Below, in pieces: positions 16,706 to 25,004 of a DNA stretch of 64,000 nucleotides. Below the pieces are notes generated by a model. That model saw only the letters and a list, made by a program, of their open reading frames with translations. It searched no databases and was not told where the DNA came from. Position 1 is the stretch's first letter; each line of letters starts with the position of its first letter. Source of the DNA: Deltaproteobacteria bacterium (lineage in GTDB: Bacteria; Desulfobacterota; Syntrophorhabdia; Syntrophorhabdales; Syntrophorhabdaceae). The translations under genes and the position numbers were made by a program. The stretch spans positions 62,001-126,000 of the forward strand of contig JAKORG010000082.1 of the NCBI GenBank assembly GCA_029777945.1, in the 5' to 3' direction.

Positions 16706-18358
16706 ATGTTTAGGCTGAAAAGATATACTTTTATTGTAAAATACTTAATTTTTTTGATAATATTTGGTATTGGCTGCTCAACCCATGTTGTGGCCATAAA
16801 GGATAGTCCACAGGATTTTCAAGCACACCAAGAGATAAAAAGAGATTTACAAAACTCAATTTCAATGAAAGAAAAACATCCTGGGGAGATAAAAAATGAC
16901 ATTATATTCTCAAGAGATTTTAATCAGAATTCAGACGAAGATGATGATGTTTCAGCACTTTTAAAGCCAGATGAATACAGAGACTTTGATATTCCCATAG
17001 TATTTAACGAAGCAGTAGAATATTATATCCAATACTTTACAACAGAAAAAAGAAAGGTATTTTCTAACTGGCTAAGGCGTGCCCGTTATTATGTGCCTAT
17101 AATGAGAGAAATCCTCCGGGAAAACAATTTACCTGAAGATATGGTTTATCTTGCCATGATAGAAAGCGGGTTTAATACAAAGGCATATTCACCAAAAAAG
17201 GCATGTGGGCCCTGGCAGTTTATCTATGCAACTGGTGAAAGATACGGTTTAAAGGTAAATTTCTGGGTTGATGAAAGGCGTGACCCTGAAAAGTCTACTG
17301 TTGCAGCAGCAAAATACTTAAGGGATCTTTTTAACCAATTTGGTTGTTGGTACCTTGCTGCAGCTGGATATAATGCAGGGGAAGGGAGAATTGAAAGGGC
17401 AATAAACAAACATAATACAAACGATTTCTGGGAACTCATCAAGTATAATACACTGCCAAAGGAAACAAGGGAATACATACCCAAATTGATAGCTGCTGCA
17501 ATTATTGCAAAAAATCCTGAAAAATACGGTTTTGGAAATATGGAATACGAAGAACCAATAAAATTTAAAACAGTTAAGGTTCCACCGGCTACCCCCCTCT
17601 CATGTATTTCAAAGGCAGCCAATATGGGTATTGAAACAGTGAAATCTTACAATCCTGAGATATTAAGGGGTATTACCCCTCCTGATGAACACCATTACAT
17701 GATTAAACTCCCTGAAGATATAAATATTCAATCCTTCCATGAACACCTTGCTTTAGCATTAAAAGAAAGAAGATTAATAAAAGGTATGGCAAAATACACT
17801 GTAAGGAAAAACGATACAGTAGCTAAAATTACAAAGAGATACGGTGCAAGCTACGAAGACCTGGTTCTTGTAAACAGCATGGATGGTAATCTAAAAATAA
17901 AAAAGGGCATGGTATTATATATCCCGAGGTATAAAGATGGGGAACCAAAGAAAACCATGCTCGCAGAAGCCCCAAAAAGTTCTGCCTTTAAAGAAAAAAC
18001 ACAAAGTAACAAAAAAATTAATAATCTAACATCAAATATCCATATCGTAAAAAAAGGTGAGACCTTAAGCTCCATATCGAAAAAATACGGCATTGACAAA
18101 AAGATAATCATGGAGGCAAATAACCTGAAAAATGAAAAGATATTTGCAGATATGAAGCTTAAACTCGTAAAACACACAGGCTCACAAAAACCGATTAAAC
18201 AAAAATATAATATCCATATCGTAAAAAAAGGTGAGACCTTAAGCTCCATATCGAAAAAATACAACATAGAGGTTGAAAAATTAATCTCATTGAATAAATT
18301 AAAGACAAGCAAACTTTATCCAAACATGCGACTTAAAATCATCTCAGAAGAAGGATAG
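16706..18358 (+). CDS. mltD: MltD-like membrane-bound lytic murein transglycosylase with three LysM domains
   Basis: A 550-residue periplasmic enzyme. A signal with lipobox-like IFGIGC (about residue 24) is followed by an SLT domain (about 130-260) with the catalytic glutamate in MIESGFN and the GPWQFI and AAGYNAGEG motifs. Three LysM peptidoglycan-binding modules lie at about 360-410, 448-493 and 505-550. It cleaves glycan strands to 1,6-anhydro ends. LysM modules 2 and 3 begin with identical protein sequence encoded by an identical 54-bp DNA repeat. The start has no Shine-Dalgarno and lies just after a strong -10 box. Confidence 0.9.
   Translation: MFRLKRYTFIVKYLIFLIIFGIGCSTHVVAIKDSPQDFQAHQEIKRDLQNSISMKEKHPGEIKNDIIFSRDFNQNSDEDDDVSALLKPDEYRDFDIPIVFNEAVEYYIQYFTTEKRKVFSNWLRRARYYVPIMREILRENNLPEDMVYLAMIESGFNTKAYSPKKACGPWQFIYATGERYGLKVNFWVDERRDPEKSTVAAAKYLRDLFNQFGCWYLAAAGYNAGEGRIERAINKHNTNDFWELIKYNTLPKETREYIPKLIAAAIIAKNPEKYGFGNMEYEEPIKFKTVKVPPATPLSCISKAANMGIETVKSYNPEILRGITPPDEHHYMIKLPEDINIQSFHEHLALALKERRLIKGMAKYTVRKNDTVAKITKRYGASYEDLVLVNSMDGNLKIKKGMVLYIPRYKDGEPKKTMLAEAPKSSAFKEKTQSNKKINNLTSNIHIVKKGETLSSISKKYGIDKKIIMEANNLKNEKIFADMKLKLVKHTGSQKPIKQKYNIHIVKKGETLSSISKKYNIEVEKLISLNKLKTSKLYPNMRLKIISEEG
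18035..18262 (+). repeat. Identical 54-bp repeat within LysM-coding DNA
   Basis: Positions 18035-18088 and 18209-18262 are identical over 54 bp and encode the start of LysM modules 2 and 3 (IHIVKKGETLSSISKKY). Identity at silent sites points to recent duplication or gene conversion. Recombination between them would delete one module in frame (174 bp apart). Confidence 0.85.
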
Positions 18359-18373
18359 ACAAAATTTTTAATA

Positions 18374-19894
18374 GTGATACTCATATACCCACCCATCTCA
18401 ATACCAACTGAGCCGCCTATTGGAATAGCAAATCTATCAGGTGCATTAAAAAAACATTCTATATCCCATGAAATAGTGGATTTGAACATAGAAGGAATAT
18501 ACTGGCTTCTAAACAACGCATACCCTTCCGAAGACATATGGTCTAAAAGGGCAATAAAAAATATGGAAAAAAACATACAAAACATAAAAAACGGTGCTTT
18601 ATTTAAAAACATATCAAGATACAAAAAGGCGGTGTATGAAATAAATCGAATATTAGAGATATATGCACTAAAAAAAGGTATAAAGATTACACTTTCAGAC
18701 TATACTGACAAAAATCTTTCCCCATTAAGAAGTAAAGATTTGATAGATTCAGCAAAAAATTTTAAAGAAAATCCTTTTTATAACTTTTTTTCCGAAAGAC
18801 TGTCATTCCTTTTATCATCAAACTCTCCAGATTTTATCGGGCTTTCTATAAATTATCTAAGTCAGGCCCTTTGCGCCTTTGCAATTATTGGTTTTTTAAA
18901 ATCTAATTATCGTCATATAAAAATCGTTGTTGGTGGAGGGCTTATTAATTCATGGGTAAAAAGGGGGATGAAAAAAGATTTATTCAACGGGCTTATTGAC
19001 CATATAGTAGCAGGACAGGGAGAATCGCATCTTCTTTCACTATTGAATGTTAAACCACTACACCATTCAGTTTATGAACCTAATTATGAAAGATTTAAAA
19101 AAGAGTTATATTTATCCTATGGGTTTGTCTTGCCTTACAGCACATCTACAGGTTGCTACTGGGCAAGGTGTTCTTTTTGTCCTGAAAGGGCAGAAGGCAA
19201 TGTCTATATTCAGAAAAAGCCAGAGGTTATAGCCCAGAAATTAACAAGGATTGTAAACGAGACAAAATCATCCCTGATTCACATAACAGACAACGCAATA
19301 CACCCCTATGTCCTTGATGCTATCATAAAAAATCCTCCTTGTGCCTTATGGTATGGCTTTGTGAGGATAAACAAGGAAATGGAGGATCTCGATTACTGTA
19401 TAAAACTAAAACAATCGGGTTGCGTGATGCTGAAAATCGGTATTGAGTCAGCAGATCAAGATGTCCTAAGGAGGATGAAAAAGGGGCTAAATATTGAAAC
19501 AGCAAAAAAGGTGCTAAAAAATTTAAAAATTGCAGGTATAGGCACATATATTTATCTATTGTTTGGGACACCCTTTGAAACAGATAAATCGCATAAGAAG
19601 ACTATGGATTTTGTTATTGAGCACCATGACCTCATAGATTTTATGAACATCGCCATATTCAATATGCCTATTAATACACCCGATAACAGGGATATAATTT
19701 TTAAAAGCTTCTATGAAGGAGACCTCTCATTATACATGGACTTTGAACATCCCAAGGGCTTGAATAGATTGTATGTGAGAAGATTCATAGAAAAAACTTT
19801 TAAAAAACAGACTGAGATTAAAACCATAATAGACAGACAGCCACCTTTTTTTACTTCAAATCATGCACCTTTTTTTGTTATGGCCAAAAGTTAG
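18374..19894 (+). CDS. B12-binding radical SAM protein with a Cx4Cx2C cluster motif
   Basis: A 506-residue protein starting at GTG 18374 (MILIYPPISIPTEPPIGIAN). The N-terminal half (about 1-225) is cobalamin-binding-like (GLSINYLSQ, VVGGGLINSW). The radical SAM core follows with C261-x4-C266-x2-C269 (GCYWARCSFC) and the GIESADQ segment. The one-residue-longer first spacing is unlike the usual Cx3Cx2C but occurs in some RiPP-associated radical SAM families. No precursor peptide gene was seen next to it. It follows mltD by 15 bp; the substrate is unknown. Confidence 0.8.
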   Translation: MILIYPPISIPTEPPIGIANLSGALKKHSISHEIVDLNIEGIYWLLNNAYPSEDIWSKRAIKNMEKNIQNIKNGALFKNISRYKKAVYEINRILEIYALKKGIKITLSDYTDKNLSPLRSKDLIDSAKNFKENPFYNFFSERLSFLLSSNSPDFIGLSINYLSQALCAFAIIGFLKSNYRHIKIVVGGGLINSWVKRGMKKDLFNGLIDHIVAGQGESHLLSLLNVKPLHHSVYEPNYERFKKELYLSYGFVLPYSTSTGCYWARCSFCPERAEGNVYIQKKPEVIAQKLTRIVNETKSSLIHITDNAIHPYVLDAIIKNPPCALWYGFVRINKEMEDLDYCIKLKQSGCVMLKIGIESADQDVLRRMKKGLNIETAKKVLKNLKIAGIGTYIYLLFGTPFETDKSHKKTMDFVIEHHDLIDFMNIAIFNMPINTPDNRDIIFKSFYEGDLSLYMDFEHPKGLNRLYVRRFIEKTFKKQTEIKTIIDRQPPFFTSNHAPFFVMAKS

Positions 19895-19913
19895 TTGAAA
19901 AATATTCAGATAT

Positions 19914-19958
19914 ATTGCTTAATATATACACTTTAAAAATTTAAAAAGATTAAGCAAT
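19914..19958. promoter_or_regulatory. 10-bp inverted repeat just upstream of the GT2 gene
   Basis: ATTGCTTAAT (19914-19923) and ATTAAGCAAT (19949-19958) are perfect inverted copies separated by 25 bp. The right arm ends 2 nt before ATG 19961, which has no Shine-Dalgarno. In RNA the structure would enclose the leader; in DNA it could be an operator or a weak terminator for the preceding gene. Confidence 0.45.
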
Positions 19959-19960
19959 CT

Positions 19961-20731
19961 ATGAGAATACCAATTTCTGTTTATATGATTACCTTCAACA
20001 ATGCTATAACTGTTGAAAGGGCGCTAAAAAGCATAAAAGACTGGGCAGACGAAATTGTTGTAGTTGATTCCCATAGCACAGACGGCACACAGGAGATTGT
20101 CAAAAATTATACAGATTGCCTGTATCAATTTGATACTAAAAATTTAAGGGAGAAATATCAATATGCCCAAGATATGTGTAAAAACGACTGGGTAATGTTT
20201 ATAGATGCCGACGAGTGGCTCACAGAAGAGATAAAAAAGGAAATAGCCAGCATTATTTCAACAAAAACAGATTATGCAGGCTATGTAGTAAACAGAAAAA
20301 ATATCTATCTTGGCAAGGAGATAAAATATGGAGGCTGGTATCCTGATTATGAAATAAGATTGTACAAAAAAGATAAAGGATTTTGGAAGGGTGGCATCCA
20401 CGCAAAGGTATTTGTAGATGGAAAAATAGGAAGATTAAAAAATCATTATTTACATACCCCCTATTTAGATTCCTCTCAACAGATAAAAACTATTGATAGA
20501 TATTCCCAGGCATATGCAGAAGACCTTTATAACTCAAATCACAGATTTCATCTGATTAATATGATACTAAGGCCTGTTTACAGATTTTTCAGGGACTATA
20601 TCTTTAAACTCGGTTTTCTCGATGGGATACCCGGGTTAATCATCGTTGCATCCACCATGTATTACGTATTTATGAAACATGCAAAATTATGGGAATTGGA
20701 GAAGAGAAATGGAAAAAAAGGAAATATTTAA
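19961..20731 (+). CDS. Family 2 glycosyltransferase (WaaE/KdtX-like)
   Basis: A 256-residue GT2 enzyme. The GT-A fold begins SVYMITFNNA, with the nucleotide-binding VVVDSHSTDGT and the metal-binding FIDADEWL. The C-terminal part (about 180-256) ends in a hydrophobic segment that may attach to the inner membrane. It resembles lipopolysaccharide-core glucosyltransferases of the WaaE/KdtX type. It overlaps the downstream epimerase gene by 23 bp at the head of a cell-surface sugar cluster. Confidence 0.85.
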   Translation: MRIPISVYMITFNNAITVERALKSIKDWADEIVVVDSHSTDGTQEIVKNYTDCLYQFDTKNLREKYQYAQDMCKNDWVMFIDADEWLTEEIKKEIASIISTKTDYAGYVVNRKNIYLGKEIKYGGWYPDYEIRLYKKDKGFWKGGIHAKVFVDGKIGRLKNHYLHTPYLDSSQQIKTIDRYSQAYAEDLYNSNHRFHLINMILRPVYRFFRDYIFKLGFLDGIPGLIIVASTMYYVFMKHAKLWELEKRNGKKGNI

Positions 20732-21701
20732 AGAAAAAGAAGTGCTCGTTACAGGTGGTCTTGGTTTTATTGGAAGTAACCTCTGTATAGAGCTTGTAAA
20801 ATTGGGAGCCCATGTGACTATTGTGGATAATATGCTACCCCGTCAAGGTGGAAACCTCTTTAATATTAAAGATATAGAAGATAAGGTCAGGGTAAATTTT
20901 TCTGATGTGAGAAATAGTCTTTCCATGAATCATCTCGTAAAAGGAAAGGACTATGTCTTTCATCTTGCAGGTCAGGTAAATCATGTGGACAGCATGAGAA
21001 ATCCCATACAGGATCTCGAGATAAACTGTAGGGGCACACTTGTGCTCCTTGAGGCATTAAGGCACAATAATAGATCTGCCAGGGTTATATTTGCAGGGAC
21101 AAGGGGTGAATACGGCTCGAGCGTAAAACTACCCGTTGATGAAGACCACCCTACAAACCCAAAAGGCATATATGCTGTCACAAATCTTACTGCAGAAAAA
21201 ATGGTCCTTGTATACCACGATATTTTCGGCATAAAAGGGGTGTGTTTGAGAATAACAAACACATATGGACCAAGACACCAAATGGCCCACGATGAATACG
21301 GTGTCTTTAACTGGTTTATAAGAAAGGCTATCGATGATGAGGATATACCAGTTTTTGGTGATGGAAGGATATTAAGGGATTTTTTATATGTAGATGACCT
21401 TGTAGAATGTATGTTAAGTGTAGCAGCTACAGAGGAGGCTTACGGAGAGGTGTTCAATGTGGGCACAGGTATTCCTGTTAGTTTTATTGACATAGCAAAA
21501 AAGATAGCCCAGATAGCAGGTTCTGGCAGACCAAAATTTACCGAATTTACCCAGGAAAGAAAAGAGGTTGAGCCAGGAGATTATTATACAGACATTTCAA
21601 AGATAAAGAGAATAACTGGATGGGAACCAAGGGTATCCCTTGAGGAAGGTATAGCACGAACCGTTGAATATTATAGAAAATATAAAAAGGAGTACTGGTG
21701 A
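20709..21701 (+). CDS. NAD-dependent sugar-nucleotide epimerase/dehydratase (SDR family)
   Basis: A 330-residue extended short-chain dehydrogenase from ATG 20709. The NAD-binding GGLGFIGS, HLAGQ and the TNTYGPR substrate segment are typical of UDP- or GDP-sugar epimerases and 4,6-dehydratases. The catalytic YxxxK appears as Y155-AVT-N159, with asparagine in place of lysine. It overlaps the GT2 gene by 23 bp, and the DegT aminotransferase gene by one base (TGATG). With that aminotransferase it could make an amino sugar for surface polysaccharide, if it is catalytically active. Confidence 0.82.
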   Translation: MEKKEIFKEKEVLVTGGLGFIGSNLCIELVKLGAHVTIVDNMLPRQGGNLFNIKDIEDKVRVNFSDVRNSLSMNHLVKGKDYVFHLAGQVNHVDSMRNPIQDLEINCRGTLVLLEALRHNNRSARVIFAGTRGEYGSSVKLPVDEDHPTNPKGIYAVTNLTAEKMVLVYHDIFGIKGVCLRITNTYGPRHQMAHDEYGVFNWFIRKAIDDEDIPVFGDGRILRDFLYVDDLVECMLSVAATEEAYGEVFNVGTGIPVSFIDIAKKIAQIAGSGRPKFTEFTQERKEVEPGDYYTDISKIKRITGWEPRVSLEEGIARTVEYYRKYKKEYW

Positions 21702-22816
21702 TGGAAGTAAACGTATTTAATCTTGAAAGGGATCACAGCGACATCAAAGAAGAGCTAATAGATAAATTCAGGGAAGTCCTTGAAAGAGGAGAGTATATCC
21801 TGGGTAGTGAATCAAAGGCATTTGAAGATGCATTTTCCGCCTATATCGGCACTAAATATGCAGTAGGTGTAGGAAGTGGAACAGATGCATTAAAGATAGG
21901 AGGACTTGCATGTAATCTAAAGGCAGGGGATAAATTTGTAACAACACCCAACACCTATATTTCAACGGCCATGAGCCTCTCCATACACGGTATTGTACCT
22001 GTTTTTTGTGACATTGAATTAGATACATATAATATGGACCCAGAGATGCTTGCCCATCTACTTAAAAAGGAAAGGGGTATAAAACTTTGTATCCCAGTCC
22101 ATTTGTATGGACATCCTTGCAAAATGGATGAAATCGTAGATATATGCATAAGGCACGGTGTTATGGTAATGGAAGATGCCTGTCAGGCCCATGGTGCCCT
22201 GTACAAGGAAAGAAAGGTGGGCGGGCTTTCTGACTTAGCGGCTTTTAGCTTCTATCCCACAAAAAATCTCGGTTGCTATGGCGATGGCGGGATGATTACT
22301 ACAAATTCAGAAGACATATATAAAAAAGCCCTGATGTTAAGGATATACGGCCAATCGTCAAAACATGTCCATGATATTGAAGGGTTTAATTCGAGGCTCG
22401 ATGAAATTCAGGCAGCCCTGCTGTCAATAAAACTTAAAAAACTCGATTCTTGGAATAAAAAAAGAAGGCACATAGTATGGCTATATAGAAGGGAACTGGA
22501 AGACACACCGGTTATATTGCCTTATGAAGCACCCTGGGCATATCATGTTTATCATCTATATGTAATAAGAGTAAAAGAACGGGATGAACTCATGGGGTTT
22601 TTAAAAGAAAAAGGTATATCAACACTTATTCATTATCCTACTCCCATTCATCTTCAAGAAGTATATAAAAGACTTGGATACAAAAAAGGTGCGTTCCTTA
22701 ATGCCGAAAAGGTATCGGCCGAAATAATTTCCCTCCCCATATACCCATCTATGAAAGAGGATGAGGTTTTATATGTTGCCCGCTCCATTAGAGAATTTTA
22801 CGGCATGAAGGCTTAA
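21701..22816 (+). CDS. DegT/DnrJ/EryC1-family sugar-nucleotide aminotransferase
   Basis: A 371-residue PLP enzyme from ATG 21701 with AAGGAG 9 nt upstream. The PLP lysine is K188 in SFYPTKNLG. GSGTDALK binds cofactor phosphate and EDACQAHGA holds the ring. The family transfers an amino group from glutamate to a keto-sugar nucleotide. Its start is coupled to the epimerase stop, which may supply the keto sugar. The exact sugar cannot be told. Confidence 0.88.
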   Translation: MEVNVFNLERDHSDIKEELIDKFREVLERGEYILGSESKAFEDAFSAYIGTKYAVGVGSGTDALKIGGLACNLKAGDKFVTTPNTYISTAMSLSIHGIVPVFCDIELDTYNMDPEMLAHLLKKERGIKLCIPVHLYGHPCKMDEIVDICIRHGVMVMEDACQAHGALYKERKVGGLSDLAAFSFYPTKNLGCYGDGGMITTNSEDIYKKALMLRIYGQSSKHVHDIEGFNSRLDEIQAALLSIKLKKLDSWNKKRRHIVWLYRRELEDTPVILPYEAPWAYHVYHLYVIRVKERDELMGFLKEKGISTLIHYPTPIHLQEVYKRLGYKKGAFLNAEKVSAEIISLPIYPSMKEDEVLYVARSIREFYGMKA

Positions 22817-22820
22817 GGAG

Positions 22821-23960
22821 ATGAAAATACTACAACTTTTAAGCGATTGGAAATGGACAGGGCCTGCAGAGCCTGTGGTGTCTCTAAGTGAGGCCCTTAC
22901 AAAATTAGGTGCAGATATTACAATAGCTTACAGGAAGACACCCCTCGATTTTCCTGAAAGAACAGTTGAGAAACAGGTAAAGGAAAGGGGTATAAATTCC
23001 CATGAAAAATTTAAACTCAATAGATATTTTTCTATTAAAGATTGGTATTTTGATATAAAGGCAATAAAAGAATTCGTGGCAGATAAAAAGATTGATATAA
23101 TTCACACAAACCTCTCCCATGACCACACAATTGCCATAGTTTCTTTAGTGTTTAATAAGAAAAGGCCCCTGATTATCAGAACAGACCATAAAAGAGACGG
23201 TATGCCCCAAAATATCCTTATGAGGTGGCTCATAAAAAAGACAGACGGGCTTGTTACATACAGTAAAAGAATCATGGAAAAGGATTTAAATTATTTTCAA
23301 ATACCCGTTGAAAGAACATGTGTCATTACCCCGGGCATTAAAATATTTAAAGGTCCTGTGAGAGATTTAAGGGGTGTATGGGGTATAAAACCTGAAGAAA
23401 AGGTCATCGGAGTGATTGGTAGACTTAAACCTGACAGGGGTTATGATGTAATACTTAGGGCATTTAAGATTATTCGTTCGAGAATGGAGCACGTTAAGCT
23501 CGTAATTATGGGTAGAAGTTCACAGATAGAAAAAAGTATCATAGAGCCTCTTAATAAGCTTGGAATAGAACAGGATGTTATACTTGCAGGCTATATTATT
23601 GACGATTACTTTTCTGCCATATCCACCTTTGATGTATTTGTTATGATGAGGGCTGGAAGTGATGGAACAGCAAGGGCACTAAGGGAGGTCATGTCTATGG
23701 GTGTGCCTGCAGTTGTCTCTGATGCAGGGATGTTACCAGAACTTGTAAAAGATGGCATAGACGGGTTTGTCATCTCTACCGATGAATATGAGCTGGCAGA
23801 GAAAATTACGATGATTTTAAAAAACGAAGAGCTAAGGAATCGCTTAGGTGCAATGGCAAAACAAAAGGCAATAATAGAGTGGGATTATTTAAAACAGGCT
23901 AAAACAATACTTGATTTTTATGAAAGACTATTGTCAAAAGATAAGAAAGGCAGTTTATGA
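22821..23960 (+). CDS. Family 4 glycosyltransferase
   Basis: A 379-residue GT-B enzyme. The N-terminal domain begins MKILQLLSDWKWTGPAEPV. The C-terminal donor domain contains VIGVIGRLKPDRGYD and the modified EX7E region around ALREVMSMGVPAVVSD. GGAG precedes the ATG. It overlaps the Nudix gene by 4 bp. Its place after sugar-modifying genes suggests it adds the modified sugar to LPS or another glycan. Confidence 0.87.
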   Translation: MKILQLLSDWKWTGPAEPVVSLSEALTKLGADITIAYRKTPLDFPERTVEKQVKERGINSHEKFKLNRYFSIKDWYFDIKAIKEFVADKKIDIIHTNLSHDHTIAIVSLVFNKKRPLIIRTDHKRDGMPQNILMRWLIKKTDGLVTYSKRIMEKDLNYFQIPVERTCVITPGIKIFKGPVRDLRGVWGIKPEEKVIGVIGRLKPDRGYDVILRAFKIIRSRMEHVKLVIMGRSSQIEKSIIEPLNKLGIEQDVILAGYIIDDYFSAISTFDVFVMMRAGSDGTARALREVMSMGVPAVVSDAGMLPELVKDGIDGFVISTDEYELAEKITMILKNEELRNRLGAMAKQKAIIEWDYLKQAKTILDFYERLLSKDKKGSL

Positions 23961-24505
23961 TAAAGGAATGGGAATTAATAGAAGAAAATGCTGATAAGGA
24001 CTACAGGGTGTTCAAGGTGAATACAGTAAAGGCCATTTCACCGAGGACACATAGGATCGGTGAATTTTATACTATAAAAACAAATGACTGGGTAAATATC
24101 ATACCCCTTACAGAAAAGAAAGAAGTAGTAATGATTAGACAGTATAGACACGGCTCTAAAGAAATTACCCTTGAAATCCCAGGGGGTCTTGTGGATGATG
24201 AACATCATATGGAAGCAGCCTTAAGGGAGCTTTCAGAAGAGACAGGATATGTGGGGGAAAAGGCTCTCTATCTCGGTGCAGTGAATCCAAACCCGGCCAT
24301 ATTTAACAATCTTTGTCATACATATCTTGTGGAGAATGTAAAAAAGATAAGGGAAAAAAATCTGGACCCTGATGAAGATATTGAGGTCGAACTCATTCCC
24401 CTTTCAGAGATTCCTGATCTTATCCACAGTGGAAAAATAAATCATGCCCTTGTCGTTGTTGCATTTTATCTGTACTTTTCAAAAATTGGGGGTTTTAATG
24501 ACTAA
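23957..24505 (+). CDS. Nudix hydrolase (ADP-ribose pyrophosphatase-like)
   Basis: A 182-residue protein with a complete Nudix box, G-x5-E-x7-RELSEETG, near residues 76-98. The flanking N-terminal strand region and VNPNPAIFNNLCHTYL are typical of ADP-ribose or nucleotide-sugar pyrophosphatases. It may clear NDP-sugars or ADP-ribose. It overlaps the GT4 gene by 4 bp and mobB by 8 bp. Confidence 0.87.
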   Translation: MIKEWELIEENADKDYRVFKVNTVKAISPRTHRIGEFYTIKTNDWVNIIPLTEKKEVVMIRQYRHGSKEITLEIPGGLVDDEHHMEAALRELSEETGYVGEKALYLGAVNPNPAIFNNLCHTYLVENVKKIREKNLDPDEDIEVELIPLSEIPDLIHSGKINHALVVVAFYLYFSKIGGFND

Positions 24506-25004
24506 ACCACCCCTTATTGGTATTGTCGGGACTTCTAATGTCGGGAAAACAACCCTTATTGAACGTTTAATACCAATATTTAAAGAAAAAGGGATAGCCG
24601 TTGCTGTTATCAAACACCATCCCCACGATTTTGATATAGACATTCCTGGAAAGGATACGCATAGATTAAAGGCTGCAGGGGCAAAAACAACTGTCATATC
24701 GTCACCTAAAAAGATTGCCATAGTCTCTGACGTAAAAAAAGAGGTTATGCCAAACGATATAGTTTCAAGGTATGTTGATGATGTGGATCTTGTGATAGTT
24801 GAAGGTTACAAAAAGGAAAAGATTCCAAAAATAGAGATATTCAGACATAAAAAGGATACAAAACCTGTTTGTGCAAATGACCCATACATTATTGCCTTTG
24901 TTACAGATACCCGTTTTGAAACAAAAAAGCCTGTTTTTTTATTGGATGAGGTGCAGAAAATAGCTGAATTTATAATTAATTTTATCAGTAAAAACGGCTC
25001 TTAA
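24498..25004 (+). CDS. mobB: Molybdopterin-guanine dinucleotide biosynthesis protein MobB
   Basis: A 168-residue P-loop GTPase from ATG 24498 (GGGGG precedes it). Walker A is GTSNVGKTT, followed by VIKHHPHDFDID and DTHRLKAAGA, the MobB hallmarks. MobB helps MobA attach GMP to molybdopterin. The tungsto- or molybdopterin enzyme at 62-64 kb might use pterin cofactor, though AOR enzymes typically use bis-pterin without guanine. It overlaps the convergent LpxC fusion gene by 20 bp. Confidence 0.88.
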   Translation: MTKPPLIGIVGTSNVGKTTLIERLIPIFKEKGIAVAVIKHHPHDFDIDIPGKDTHRLKAAGAKTTVISSPKKIAIVSDVKKEVMPNDIVSRYVDDVDLVIVEGYKKEKIPKIEIFRHKKDTKPVCANDPYIIAFVTDTRFETKKPVFLLDEVQKIAEFIINFISKNGS

